From Agaribacterium sp. ZY112 (lineage in GTDB: Bacteria > Pseudomonadota > Gammaproteobacteria > Pseudomonadales > Cellvibrionaceae): a stretch of DNA of 64,000 bases. Of this stretch, positions 8,239 through 15,644 are shown piece after piece. Position 1 is the stretch's first letter. Every line of letters begins with the position of its first letter. A program made the position numbers and the translations under genes. The stretch lies in the NCBI RefSeq assembly GCF_041346925.1, contig NZ_CP166840.1, forward strand, positions 1,488,001 through 1,552,000, read 5' to 3'. Under the pieces are notes generated by a model. It saw only the letters and a program-made list of their open reading frames with translations, ran no database searches and was not told the DNA's origin.

Positions 8239-8568
8239 AAGTTCATCCTGATGAGATTTTACTTGCTTTTCTCAGTACCATCATTGGTAACTGTTGTTAT
8301 ATACAGTACTATGGGTGTGGATAATTTGATTTCAAGTGAAAACAATTTTTTAAGTAGCTCTTAATTTCCACTGGTAGTTGAGTAAAAAACTGAAGAAAAG
8401 ATGTCGCTCGCCGCTGGGCAAGGGTTCCAGCGAGCTGAAACCCTATTTCTAGGCTTGAAGGGGGAGTGCTGTAAAGGGGCCGAGTCCTCGCTAAATACGC
8501 GCTTTCGCGCCGCTGCGGGCCGCACCAACCCCTTGACACTTGTAGGGCTGAGTATGCTGGAGGAGGGC
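8239..8568. other. Prophage intergenic region with hairpins
   Basis: No convincing gene in about 330 bases. It contains a bulged hairpin at 8412-8432 (CGCTGG/CCAGCG) and a small CGCG-CTTT-CGCG hairpin near 8500. Filamentous phages keep a structured intergenic region for replication origins and the packaging signal, and this is one of two candidates here; the other lies upstream of rep. A terminator role for the neighbouring gene is also possible. Confidence 0.45.
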
Positions 8569-8793
8569 TTATTCGTGCTGGTTGGGGATTCGCATTAGTA
8601 CTCCGATAGTTGCGTCAAGTACAGCCGTATCGGATTCGTCTAGAGTGACGCTTTGCGTTATCAAAGATATAAGTGAGCTAGATAGATATGCGGCGTCTAA
8701 TAGCGATACTTCCATTTTGCGTGAGGACTTTTTAAGCGTTCTTGCTCCAATTTCAAAATCCATTTTAGTTATTTCATCTATTTGTAGCTTCAT
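8569..8793 (-). CDS. Small prophage protein, unknown
   Basis: 74 residues, beginning MKLQIDEITKMDFEIGARTL. AAGGA lies 6-10 bases ahead of the ATG, which supports translation. Mostly helical in appearance with Ser/Leu-rich segments, no signal peptide or clear membrane span. No family recognised. It lies between the Zot gene and the structured intergenic region on the same strand as the virion genes. Confidence 0.5.
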   Translation of the reverse strand: MKLQIDEITKMDFEIGARTLKKSSRKMEVSLLDAAYLSSSLISLITQSVTLDESDTAVLDATIGVLMRIPNQHE

Positions 8794-8863
8794 CGTATTT
8801 CCTTTTGGGAATTTCCTGTGGGAAATTTGGGGTTGTAAAGTGGGATGTTTAGTTTGGTTCTTG

Positions 8864-8924
8864 CATAAGAAGCGTCAACCCAAGCTCTCGCTACGCTCGA
8901 TGCTCTGTGTTGTCGCTTCTTATG
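8864..8924. terminator. Long hairpin after the Zot gene
   Basis: An 11-bp perfect stem (CATAAGAAGCG/CGCTTCTTATG) extends by four more pairs after one mismatch and encloses a loop of about 30 bases. It directly follows the Zot stop codon. It has no T-run and could instead be part of the phage's packaging or replication structure. Confidence 0.5.
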
Positions 8925-10064
8925 TCATGCAGGATCAGCGCTTACTAACCCTTCAATAAAGCCCTTCGGTTCTTCGTGAGTTCGGCATAGTGCGTAGCCC
9001 TGATAGTCTTGGCCGCCAAGCTTAACCATGCAGTCGTTAACGATTTCAAATTCATACCCCAAGAATGTCAATTCTTCTTGGTTTAGGTGAACTATTGAAT
9101 TCGTGAAGTTAATTTCAAATATGTACTCGATCTTTGTTTTTCCGTTTGGGTATCTAGTGCTAAATCGCCCTGTAATAAACACAGAGTCGGCATCTGATAG
9201 AAAGCGATTTTCCTTTTTTCTTTTCTCCCTAACTTGGGGTTTAGTCGATATCTGGGACTGATCTGATGGCGGAGTGACTTGAGGTTGAATTGGTAGCGAA
9301 GGTGTAACAGCATATTTTGTGGGGGGCGATGAATAATGCCCAATTAAGTGCTGTACGCCATAATACAAGGCGGTCAAACTGAGGATGGCAAGTGCAAATC
9401 CAATTTTTATAGATAGCCGACCAAGTACTGAGAATCGATTATCTATTCTTGATTCATTGCCTGCTTCTCCTGATTTACTCTTTGTATGACTTTGGTATAG
9501 CTGAAATATTTCCTTTTTGAAGGACCCGTGTATCTCCCTTTCACGTTTTGATACAGGAGGTGACGCTCCGGTAACTGGGCCATAATATACATCTACTCTA
9601 TATCTAGAGCTAAACCCTAACTTTGACTGTTTTATTGTTCGGTATGTGGTTTCAACTAAGCTTCTTGCGAAGTTTGCAATCTGTCCAAGATCTTGCGTGA
9701 CCAAAACAATTTCTGTTGAATATCCATTTTCACCAACCATATGTCGGTGCTCAGCTAAAAATGACTTATCCTCCTGTCTTACGTTTTTTGCGTTTAATCC
9801 GGACGGCCAAAGCCTCCATAGTTCGTCGATGATAATTACCGATCCGGCGATAAATACATCTTCCCACCAGTTTGGGTTTTCAACAATGTCTTCAATTCGG
9901 AATTGTTTTACGGTCATGCCAAATCTTGATTGGCACTCTTCATCAATCATCGGGATATTGGTGAACACAACTCGAGAAGCTTCTAAGGCTGGGGCTATGA
10001 CATGTTCGACTACGCCATAGGTTTTTCCGTGCCCAGGCAGCCCAGTATAAGCAGATATAGTCAT
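8925..10064 (-). CDS. zot: Zot-family phage assembly ATPase (pI-like)
   Basis: 379 residues. The N-terminal cytoplasmic ATPase has Walker A GLPGHGKT (8-15) and Walker B SVIIIDE (75-81), followed by a VLVTQD sensor (119-124). A single membrane span lies at about 217-236 (LSIKIGFALAILSLTALYYG), after which the C-terminal 140 residues would be periplasmic. This is the standard layout of filamentous phage pI/Zot, which drives extrusion of the virion through the inner membrane. The start lies 3 bases after the stop of the preceding minor-coat gene. The name comes from a Vibrio protein reported to affect epithelial junctions; nothing here suggests toxin activity. Confidence 0.92.
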   Translation of the reverse strand: MTISAYTGLPGHGKTYGVVEHVIAPALEASRVVFTNIPMIDEECQSRFGMTVKQFRIEDIVENPNWWEDVFIAGSVIIIDELWRLWPSGLNAKNVRQEDKSFLAEHRHMVGENGYSTEIVLVTQDLGQIANFARSLVETTYRTIKQSKLGFSSRYRVDVYYGPVTGASPPVSKREREIHGSFKKEIFQLYQSHTKSKSGEAGNESRIDNRFSVLGRLSIKIGFALAILSLTALYYGVQHLIGHYSSPPTKYAVTPSLPIQPQVTPPSDQSQISTKPQVREKRKKENRFLSDADSVFITGRFSTRYPNGKTKIEYIFEINFTNSIVHLNQEELTFLGYEFEIVNDCMVKLGGQDYQGYALCRTHEEPKGFIEGLVSADPA

Positions 10065-10067
10065 TGG

Positions 10068-10361
10068 TTATCCTATTATAGGTATCCTTCGTAATATAAA
10101 TCGTGCGACATAGGCGCTGACGATAATGCCTAGACCGATATCTAGTTGAAAAGCGCTCGCCGCCCAGCTAACTCCGGATGGTAAGGTATGTGTGCCTAGG
10201 TTGGTCATGAAGTCCGGTACCGGAATAGATTCAAAAAGTCCTGCACAACCCGAAAGAATTGAATCCCAAGTGTCTAGTGCTAGGCCCTGCAATTCGATGC
10301 TTATCCACTCCAATGAGCAAGAGATGTCATACCAGCTGCAGTTACTATTAATTTCACTCAT
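10068..10361 (-). CDS. Small membrane minor coat protein (pVI-like)
   Basis: 97 residues from the ATG at 10361, 2 bases after the adsorption-protein stop; a start 12 codons upstream would overlap that gene. Four cysteines early in the protein, a helical middle (LALDTWDSILSGC) and a C-terminal membrane span (FQLDIGLGIIVSAYVARFIL). Size and position between the adsorption protein and Zot match pVI/DUF2523-type minor coat proteins, which cap the virion end together with pIII. The assignment rests mostly on order. Confidence 0.75.
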   Translation of the reverse strand: MSEINSNCSWYDISCSLEWISIELQGLALDTWDSILSGCAGLFESIPVPDFMTNLGTHTLPSGVSWAASAFQLDIGLGIIVSAYVARFILRRIPIIG

Positions 10362-10363
10362 GA

Positions 10364-11755
10364 CTAGGAGCTCGCAAAAATACGGAATGCAATCCATGTA
10401 TAAATAATCAACATAACTGCGCTAAGAATAGGTTTAACTGATTCCATTAAGTCGCAGTGAATTGTTGTTGATATGTTTTTGTTAATAATTGTGCTTTCTA
10501 GATTAATGCTGAAACCTGGGCAAATAGCATTATCCAACGAAATTATTGTTGTCATATCAGAGAATGCCTGAACAACATTTGATGAGGTTATTCGAGATCT
10601 AAAGTTGGTCATAGCTTCCTCATAACTTCCAACTCCTGCTGAAATATTAGGAGGGAGATCTTTGGGTGGTGGAGAAATACACTCGATGTAGTTAGTAAGG
10701 TTCGGGTCGCAAGGGCCTGAATTGAGGGCCTCATTAATGCTATCAATCTTTGCTCCGACCTGATTAATGGTTCCGATAATGGTCGATGCATTGTTTTCAT
10801 CGAACTGCCGATTGTTATCTAAAGATTCCTGTACTTCATTAATCGCACTTTCTATAGCTCCTGTATTTATCTTGCTTTGGTCTATGTCATCTCGGATTGC
10901 TCGCTCAACGTTACTAAATTCTGGAGTAAGCTCATCTCTAATCATGCCGGCCAAGCTGTATGGGTCTATATGTGCAGTATCCAGTGTTGACCCGCTGCCT
11001 TCATCTGGAGTGGAGGGGTCATTAAATGGGTTTCCATCACCATTTCCTCCAAGGTCTGGGTGGTCTGGTGATTCGGGTGAAATTGAATTGCACTGTAGGG
11101 TCCAGTTTCCTGGATTTATATATTCAAAATTGGACAATTGATCCGCTTCACAATTTGAAGAAAGTACTGCCTCTTCAAAACATGATAGATAGTCAGTACA
11201 AGATGTCGGGCATATGCCAATATCCTGTCGAGCATATGTACCATCAGAGCAGAGCATTAGGTCTGGTCGATCACATCCGTAGTAGCCATTGAGGTTTGGA
11301 GGGAAGCCGTCTTCGCAAAATTCAGGTGTCGCATTCATACAGGCCTGTAAGTCCACTAGTTCACAGTCTCCCGAGGCTCCTTGTAATTCGTAGCCAATCG
11401 GACAGGTTTTTGTGAATGACTCTAGATACATGCAATGAACACCAGGGCCTGATTCGTTAATAGCAAGACACCCATTTAGTGAATAACCAACAGTTGATCC
11501 GCTAGATTCTGATCTGTATCTGGCCAGTTCTGGAAAAGTAACTTTTTCTGCGTGCCAGTATTGAAGGATAGCCCCGCCATTTATTGGTGGTCTGCCTTCG
11601 AACTCATATAGCCCATCAGCATAGCTCGTCAAAAACTCTTCTAGATCTGGTAGTTCCGAGTTCGGATTTTCAATTGTTGGAGATACATATTCGCATTCGG
11701 ACAGACAGTATGATGAATAAGAAACAAAAATTAATATGGAAATTATTTTTCTCAT
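10364..11755 (-). CDS. Filamentous phage adsorption protein (pIII-like)
   Basis: 463 residues from the ATG at 11755, which has a strong GGGAGAGGGG site 5 bases upstream and gives a Sec signal (MRKIISILIFVSYSSYCLSEC). The frame is open 19 codons further. The mature protein has a cysteine-rich N-terminal half, an acidic Gly/Pro/Asp linker at roughly 245-275 (DHPDLGGNGDGNPFNDPSTP), a coiled-coil-prone region, and a C-terminal membrane anchor (VKPILSAVMLIIYTWIAFRIF). This is the arrangement of pIII: receptor-binding domains, flexible linker and anchor. Receptor specificity cannot be inferred. Confidence 0.82.
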   Translation of the reverse strand: MRKIISILIFVSYSSYCLSECEYVSPTIENPNSELPDLEEFLTSYADGLYEFEGRPPINGGAILQYWHAEKVTFPELARYRSESSGSTVGYSLNGCLAINESGPGVHCMYLESFTKTCPIGYELQGASGDCELVDLQACMNATPEFCEDGFPPNLNGYYGCDRPDLMLCSDGTYARQDIGICPTSCTDYLSCFEEAVLSSNCEADQLSNFEYINPGNWTLQCNSISPESPDHPDLGGNGDGNPFNDPSTPDEGSGSTLDTAHIDPYSLAGMIRDELTPEFSNVERAIRDDIDQSKINTGAIESAINEVQESLDNNRQFDENNASTIIGTINQVGAKIDSINEALNSGPCDPNLTNYIECISPPPKDLPPNISAGVGSYEEAMTNFRSRITSSNVVQAFSDMTTIISLDNAICPGFSINLESTIINKNISTTIHCDLMESVKPILSAVMLIIYTWIAFRIFASS

Positions 11756-11771
11756 GTTGCCCCTCTCCCAA

Positions 11772-11849
11772 TTAAAACAATCGAAAGCACATCGCTGATG
11801 TGCAAAATCCAAACAAGAAAAAAGTCCAGTAGTAAAGGTCTAACATCAT
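11772..11849 (-). CDS. Tiny hydrophobic protein, possible pVII/pIX-like minor coat
   Basis: A 25-residue frame starting with two Met codons (MMLDLYYWTFFLFGFCTSAM...), preceded by GGAG 5 bases upstream. Almost the whole peptide is hydrophobic and could span a membrane once. It lies between the coat-gene terminator and the adsorption gene. Ff phages have comparably small minor coat proteins (about 32-33 residues) near the major coat gene. The ribosome site and hydrophobicity support a real gene, but the size makes chance possible. Confidence 0.5.
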   Translation of the reverse strand: MMLDLYYWTFFLFGFCTSAMCFRLF

Positions 11850-11861
11850 TTCTCCATTAAT

Positions 11862-11883
11862 TAGCGGGGAGTAATCCCCGCTA
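11862..11883 (-). terminator. Hairpin after the major coat gene
   Basis: Perfect 9-bp stem TAGCGGGGA/TCCCCGCTA with a 4-base loop, 13 bases beyond the coat stop codon. In filamentous phages a terminator just after the major coat gene keeps its expression far above that of downstream genes. There is no long T-run, so read-through is likely. Confidence 0.7.
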
Positions 11884-11896
11884 TAGTTAATCGGTT

Positions 11897-12046
11897 CTAA
11901 CCGCCGCGAATCATTGCAAGTAGCATCTTGGCACCTTTCACCGAGACTAAAACTGCAACTATTGCAGCCGCTACTGTACCGATGCCGGTGATAATTACTG
12001 TGTAGTCGACTGCGCTAGTGATTGTTGATACTGTTGCTGCATCCAT
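11897..12046 (-). CDS. Major coat protein (pVIII-like)
   Basis: 49 residues, starting MDAATVSTITSAVDYTVI. A short acidic/polar N-terminus is followed by an Ala/Val/Ile-rich membrane helix (TVAAAIVAVLVSV) and a basic C-terminus (KGAKMLLAMIRGG) that would contact DNA inside the virion. That is the standard pVIII plan. No signal peptide is present, so it would insert directly, as in several inovirus groups with unprocessed coats. It starts 5 bases after the upstream gene and is followed by a hairpin terminator. Confidence 0.88.
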   Translation of the reverse strand: MDAATVSTITSAVDYTVIITGIGTVAAAIVAVLVSVKGAKMLLAMIRGG

Positions 12047-12050
12047 AGTT

Positions 12051-12272
12051 TTACCTTAAAAGTTTCATTAATTGAGATAGCCCCCAAGCTGTAGCCCAAG
12101 GGGTTATAAACAGGCCGAAGCCTGCTCCGAACATAGCCGTGGCAACCGTTGGGTCGATTTGGCTAAGGTCAAACGGGATGGGGGCTAGTTGCGTAATCCA
12201 CCCCGTCGAACACGATGTGGAGCCATCACTCAATTCTGTGATGATTCCTTCGCAAGCAATAACAGAAGCCAT
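12051..12272 (-). CDS. Small virion-type membrane protein
   Basis: 73 residues: an N-terminal part with two cysteines (IACEGI, STSCSTGW) that may pair outside the membrane, then a glycine/alanine-rich span (ATAMFGAGFGLFITPWATAWGL) and a short basic end (LMKLLR). Its start codon overlaps the stop of the ssDNA-binding gene (TAATG), implying translational coupling. Proteins of this form commonly sit between the ssDNA-binding protein and the major coat in inovirus genomes and are probably minor coat components. Confidence 0.7.
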   Translation of the reverse strand: MASVIACEGIITELSDGSTSCSTGWITQLAPIPFDLSQIDPTVATAMFGAGFGLFITPWATAWGLSQLMKLLR

Positions 12273-12547
12273 TAGCTGGCTTTTGATAGTGTTTTGGATA
12301 GTGGAATAAGCCCAACTTCAAAAGGGTTGAGCTCTAAGTTTTTAAATCGACCAACCTGGAAGTTGTTCAGTGAGAGTTCATATTCTCCTACTGGGTTTGC
12401 ATCAGTGGGCGCCTTAAGTGGGATTTCAATTTGATGAGGGAATGCGCCACCTAGATGCACATATGCGTCTTGAAAATACCGCACACCGTTTTTGGTGTTT
12501 CGTGATTTTGCTTGGTGGTGACCGTCAATAATGCTGATTTTTACCAT
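12272..12547 (-). CDS. Single-stranded DNA-binding protein (pV/G5P-like)
   Basis: 91 residues starting MVKISIIDGHHQAKSRNTKNG. Aromatic and basic residues in a beta-rich sequence (VRYFQDAYVHLGG) and the closing SLNNFQVGRFKNLEL stretch are typical of helix-destabilising proteins that coat newly made phage ssDNA and hold it for packaging. It lies directly after rep and before the coat genes, the usual place. It may also repress translation of phage genes, as known for M13 pV. Confidence 0.8.
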   Translation of the reverse strand: MVKISIIDGHHQAKSRNTKNGVRYFQDAYVHLGGAFPHQIEIPLKAPTDANPVGEYELSLNNFQVGRFKNLELNPFEVGLIPLSKTLSKAS

Positions 12548-12632
12548 TTTGTTTATCTCTTTCGTTGAGTTTGGAAGATGTGTTATTTCTTTGGGTTGAA
12601 ATTTAATTCAGTGTTTCTATATCTGCGTAGAG

Positions 12633-14420
12633 TTATTGATATGAATCCAAGGCGACCCGCTTTCGCGGATCGCTTTGATCTATTGAATTTATAAAAGGGG
12701 AGTTTTGAAACTTGATTTCATCAATTACCTCAACGATCCCACTCATTATTTTCTGTTGTGCCGATTTAAGGTTTGGAGTGTCTTTAACTTCCCAGTAGTG
12801 AATTCGACTAATTACTGTCATTCCTCCGACTAGAAGGCCGATTACACGTTCAGACGCAGTGTCACCATATTTAGTAAATAGTTTCTTCTTAAGCTCGCCC
12901 GTTTCTTTGTCTAGGTTTTCGCTAGCTCCGTATGCAGGCCTAATAGACTGGTCTGTTCTTGAGACTATCGGCCCGCCCATAGCTTCAGTAAAAGCGGCCC
13001 AATCGTTAGATCGAGCAGCAATACGTAGCTTTTCTAATTCTCCCTCTTGTTCTGACAGGCGTCGTAATTCTCTCCAAACGGTCACGCTGGCACCTCCAAT
13101 CTGTTGGAATTGTCTAATTCGATGGGTTCTTGCCCATGCCTCAATACTCATGGCTATATCTGTGGCGTTTCGGCCAGACCAATCTTTAGAGTCTGATTCG
13201 TTGCAGTTGTTTACGCCGTGCCCGTCAATGTTTTTACAGACGTATTTAATTAGATAGCCTGTAGCTGAGTACTCTTTCCCTGTGGTTGGATTGGTACCGC
13301 TTTTAATTTCTTCCACTTTTAATCGCCGTTTTTTTGCTCCATTTTCATCTGGTGAATCTTGTAGGGCATAATGACGAAATATTTCTTCAACTTGTTCTAA
13401 GTTTTCTTTTGTGGCGAATAGCATGAAATGCCAGTGGGGAGTTCCGTCATGGTGTGGCTCTGCAATTCGGAAGCCATAAGGTTTAATAGATAGGCGGGAC
13501 AATTTAGCTTGTATTCTTGCCCAAACATTAGATAGGTATTTTTGCGCGTCTCTTGGGCTTAGATTTTCATATTTCTTGTTTGGAATAACTTTAATCATTC
13601 GTCCGTTACGAATGATTTTTGTCATTTTGTGAAATCGTGAAGGGGTGGTTAGAGTAATGAAGGCTGCATTATGTTTGTATGCTTTTGCAATAAGCTCAAA
13701 ACCTTTACAGCGAGCCAATAATTCAAACCGTCTTATCGCAGGATTGGAGACAGACTTGTCGGAGAGTTGAGCCAGTGTGAATTCGTCATTTTTCTCATTA
13801 ACTACAATAGTATTTTCTAGGTAGCTTCTACTTGCTTGTCTTTGTGATGTTCTCGTTGCTAACGTGATTGGGGAGCAATAAGGTGATGATTTTGCATTTA
13901 CCTGCCTTAAGTCCCTGGCTAGTATTTCTATGCGTTCGTTTTGCAGGTTCTTTAGCTTTCTTCTCCACCATCTTGAGCAACAAAGTCGGTTTATACATGA
14001 CTTATATGTCGCTCCCTTTTCAACGAAGGGTGGATCAATTTGATATGAATCTGCAATGCTACAAAGCTCGTCGTAACACTCTATTTCTATGTCATATTTT
14101 TTTGAAATGGATTGGCAGAATTCAGCTTTATCGTCTGCAAATGCTATTAGCTCTGAAAGGCTGGTTAACAACCAAAGATCGCTTACTGTAAGGTAGGCTT
14201 CTAGCTCCAGTAAACGAAGATTGGCTGAAGCATGCGATTTAGACTTGGCAAGGTGAAGATATTCTGCGCGAACGGCATTAGCCAGCATCCCGCAACGTTC
14301 AATAATACGTTTGCGAAACGGGGAGCACTCATTAGTGCCAAACTGCTCTAATGTAGTGTTTAAATGAAGGCGGCCGTCAAAATCAACGAATTGGCCAGCC
14401 TTGGTGGCATAAGCTACCAT
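12633..14420 (-). CDS. Rolling-circle replication initiator (HUH endonuclease, phage GPA type)
   Basis: 595 residues. HUH-endonuclease motifs are in order: motif 1 AAFITLTTPSRFH (252-264), motif 2 GTPHWHFMLF with metal-binding His329 and His331, and motif 3 SATGYLIKYVCKN with two tyrosines four residues apart (Tyr389, Tyr393). That paired-Tyr arrangement is typical of replication gene A proteins of the phiX174/P2 class. The protein nicks the phage plus strand to start rolling-circle replication. About 180 residues of helical sequence follow motif 3. The gene leads the virion-gene block. Confidence 0.9.
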   Translation of the reverse strand: MVAYATKAGQFVDFDGRLHLNTTLEQFGTNECSPFRKRIIERCGMLANAVRAEYLHLAKSKSHASANLRLLELEAYLTVSDLWLLTSLSELIAFADDKAEFCQSISKKYDIEIECYDELCSIADSYQIDPPFVEKGATYKSCINRLCCSRWWRRKLKNLQNERIEILARDLRQVNAKSSPYCSPITLATRTSQRQASRSYLENTIVVNEKNDEFTLAQLSDKSVSNPAIRRFELLARCKGFELIAKAYKHNAAFITLTTPSRFHKMTKIIRNGRMIKVIPNKKYENLSPRDAQKYLSNVWARIQAKLSRLSIKPYGFRIAEPHHDGTPHWHFMLFATKENLEQVEEIFRHYALQDSPDENGAKKRRLKVEEIKSGTNPTTGKEYSATGYLIKYVCKNIDGHGVNNCNESDSKDWSGRNATDIAMSIEAWARTHRIRQFQQIGGASVTVWRELRRLSEQEGELEKLRIAARSNDWAAFTEAMGGPIVSRTDQSIRPAYGASENLDKETGELKKKLFTKYGDTASERVIGLLVGGMTVISRIHYWEVKDTPNLKSAQQKIMSGIVEVIDEIKFQNSPFINSIDQSDPRKRVALDSYQ

Positions 14421-14456
14421 ACGCGGGTTCCTCTTTTAGCGAAGCGGGGACAAATC

Positions 14457-14506
14457 AGGGGTACGCCAATACCCCTCCAAGCCATACCAGCGCCAACTGG
14501 TATGGC
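14457..14506. promoter_or_regulatory. Two adjacent hairpins with identical hexanucleotide loops upstream of rep
   Basis: A 7-bp stem (AGGGGTA/TACCCCT, 14457-14476) and a 10-bp stem (GCCATACCAG/CTGGTATGGC, 14481-14506) are separated by four bases. Both perfect stems carry the same loop, CGCCAA (TTGGCG on the rep strand), although the stems differ. They lie between the Cox-like gene and rep. They may be a replication or nicking origin, a protein-binding operator in the rep mRNA leader, or paired attenuators. Confidence 0.7.
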
Positions 14507-14513
14507 TTACCTT

Positions 14514-14732
14514 CTAAAATTCAAATTCTTCTTCTAAGCACTCTTTGTTGAATAATGCGTAATTGATCAAACGACGCTTACCAACCTTCAATGTTGGAAG
14601 CTGCCCCGAATACATCATTCCGCGAACTACATCGACGCGTAGTCCAGTTATATCGCTGAACATCTCTTTTGTGATTGCAGCACCGACGGCGTTAGTTAAA
14701 GTCTTGGATACTTCTAAGGGTTTTGAATCCAC
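14514..14732 (-). CDS. Small DNA-binding regulator (Cox/AlpA-like)
   Basis: 72 residues. The middle (SDITGLRVDVVRGMMYSGQLPTLKVGKRRLINYALFN) has the helix-turn-helix and wing pattern of MerR-like excisionases: helix, recognition helix, then a basic strand that reads the element. Such proteins control lysogeny genes and direct excision. It is divergently arranged with the CI-like gene, the arrangement of a lysogeny switch. Confidence 0.75.
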   Translation of the reverse strand: MDSKPLEVSKTLTNAVGAAITKEMFSDITGLRVDVVRGMMYSGQLPTLKVGKRRLINYALFNKECLEEEFEF

Positions 14733-14863
14733 TTCCCATTCTCCTTCTGGTTTCTTCAGGTTTTGACTTGTTGTGTGGCATCTGCCATATTTACTGCATC
14801 AGTATTCTCTGTGGGTGCAATTGCATCCTGTTGAGGTGCAAAGCTACACTGTCTAGGATTGAT
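14733..14863. promoter_or_regulatory. Divergent control region of the prophage switch
   Basis: The 131 bases between the Cox-like and CI-like genes contain a perfect 10-base palindrome, TGCAATTGCA (14816-14825), and a second GGTGCAA copy at 14835. These are plausible operator half-sites for the CI-like repressor. Promoter elements were not assigned with confidence. Confidence 0.5.
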
Positions 14864-15586
14864 ATGTCAATACCCATTCATGAAAAAATTGAGAGAATAA
14901 GAGCCGCTGTGGGGCTATCGCAGGCCGACTTTGCCGAGCTTGTTGGTCTTTCTGTCAATACGCTCAAAGCTATTGTTAAGAGGGGGAGTTCACCACGGTT
15001 TGAGGTCGTAGAGCAGATCGCTAGACGTTGGCCGCAATACGCTTATTGGTTATTGACGGGGCAGACTATGTCACCGTCGCACGTATCTCCATTGCAAGCA
15101 GATCAACTTATATATCGTGTTTTTGATTCCGCGAATAATCCCGAGCCAGTTGTATCTGAGCTAATGGTGAAGCCTGAGTTCCTTACGCAGTTAATATTTT
15201 TACAGTGTATTGATGAGCCAAATGATCTTTATTGCTTAATTGAAGCTAAGGCGTATACAGCGAGTCAGACCAAGCAGTGTGTTCTTGTTAGTGGAAATAT
15301 GAATTTTTGTAGTGATGATAAGGGCGCTCTCGGATTGGCCAAGTTTGCAGAATTTATTGAGAGGATCGGGCGCGAGGACTTGGTGAAATCCAGCCATATG
15401 AAGCATGTGTTTAGTTCAGACCTTGAAAAGCTTATCAGCAGCTCAGAAATTGCTGGTGAACAGCTTGCCGAGCCTGACCTAGGGACTGCAAAGTGGAAAA
15501 TGTATGTACACCTTAATTTTTCTAAATGGAGGATGGATGGTGCTAGATATGAACCGACGTATTCTTGGCGTGATATGGACTTCTAA
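14864..15586 (+). CDS. CI-like prophage repressor
   Basis: 240 residues from the ATG at 14864; the frame is open upstream but reads low-quality sequence through the control region. The N-terminal 65 residues are a lambda-type helix-turn-helix (EKIERIRAAVGLSQADFAELVGLSVNTLKAIVKRG) followed by RRWPQYAYWLLTG, common in phage Cro/CI proteins. The C-terminal part is not a recognisable LexA-type protease domain; I see no clear Ser/Lys pair, so control of induction may differ. It is followed by the integrase gene on the same strand. Confidence 0.82.
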   Translation: MSIPIHEKIERIRAAVGLSQADFAELVGLSVNTLKAIVKRGSSPRFEVVEQIARRWPQYAYWLLTGQTMSPSHVSPLQADQLIYRVFDSANNPEPVVSELMVKPEFLTQLIFLQCIDEPNDLYCLIEAKAYTASQTKQCVLVSGNMNFCSDDKGALGLAKFAEFIERIGREDLVKSSHMKHVFSSDLEKLISSSEIAGEQLAEPDLGTAKWKMYVHLNFSKWRMDGARYEPTYSWRDMDF

Positions 15587-15644
15587 TGTCTGTTACTGAG
15601 ATTAAAGCGAATATGGATGTTTGGTTGTCTGGGGAGTATTGAAA

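Noticed and set aside
8925..10064. Zot as an enterotoxin
   Set aside because: The gene has the phage assembly ATPase layout (Walker motifs, one span); the toxin association is specific to certain Vibrio proteins and not supported here.
12859..13257. 132-codon plus-strand frame within the phage rep gene
   Set aside because: Shadow on the opposite strand of a well-supported gene.
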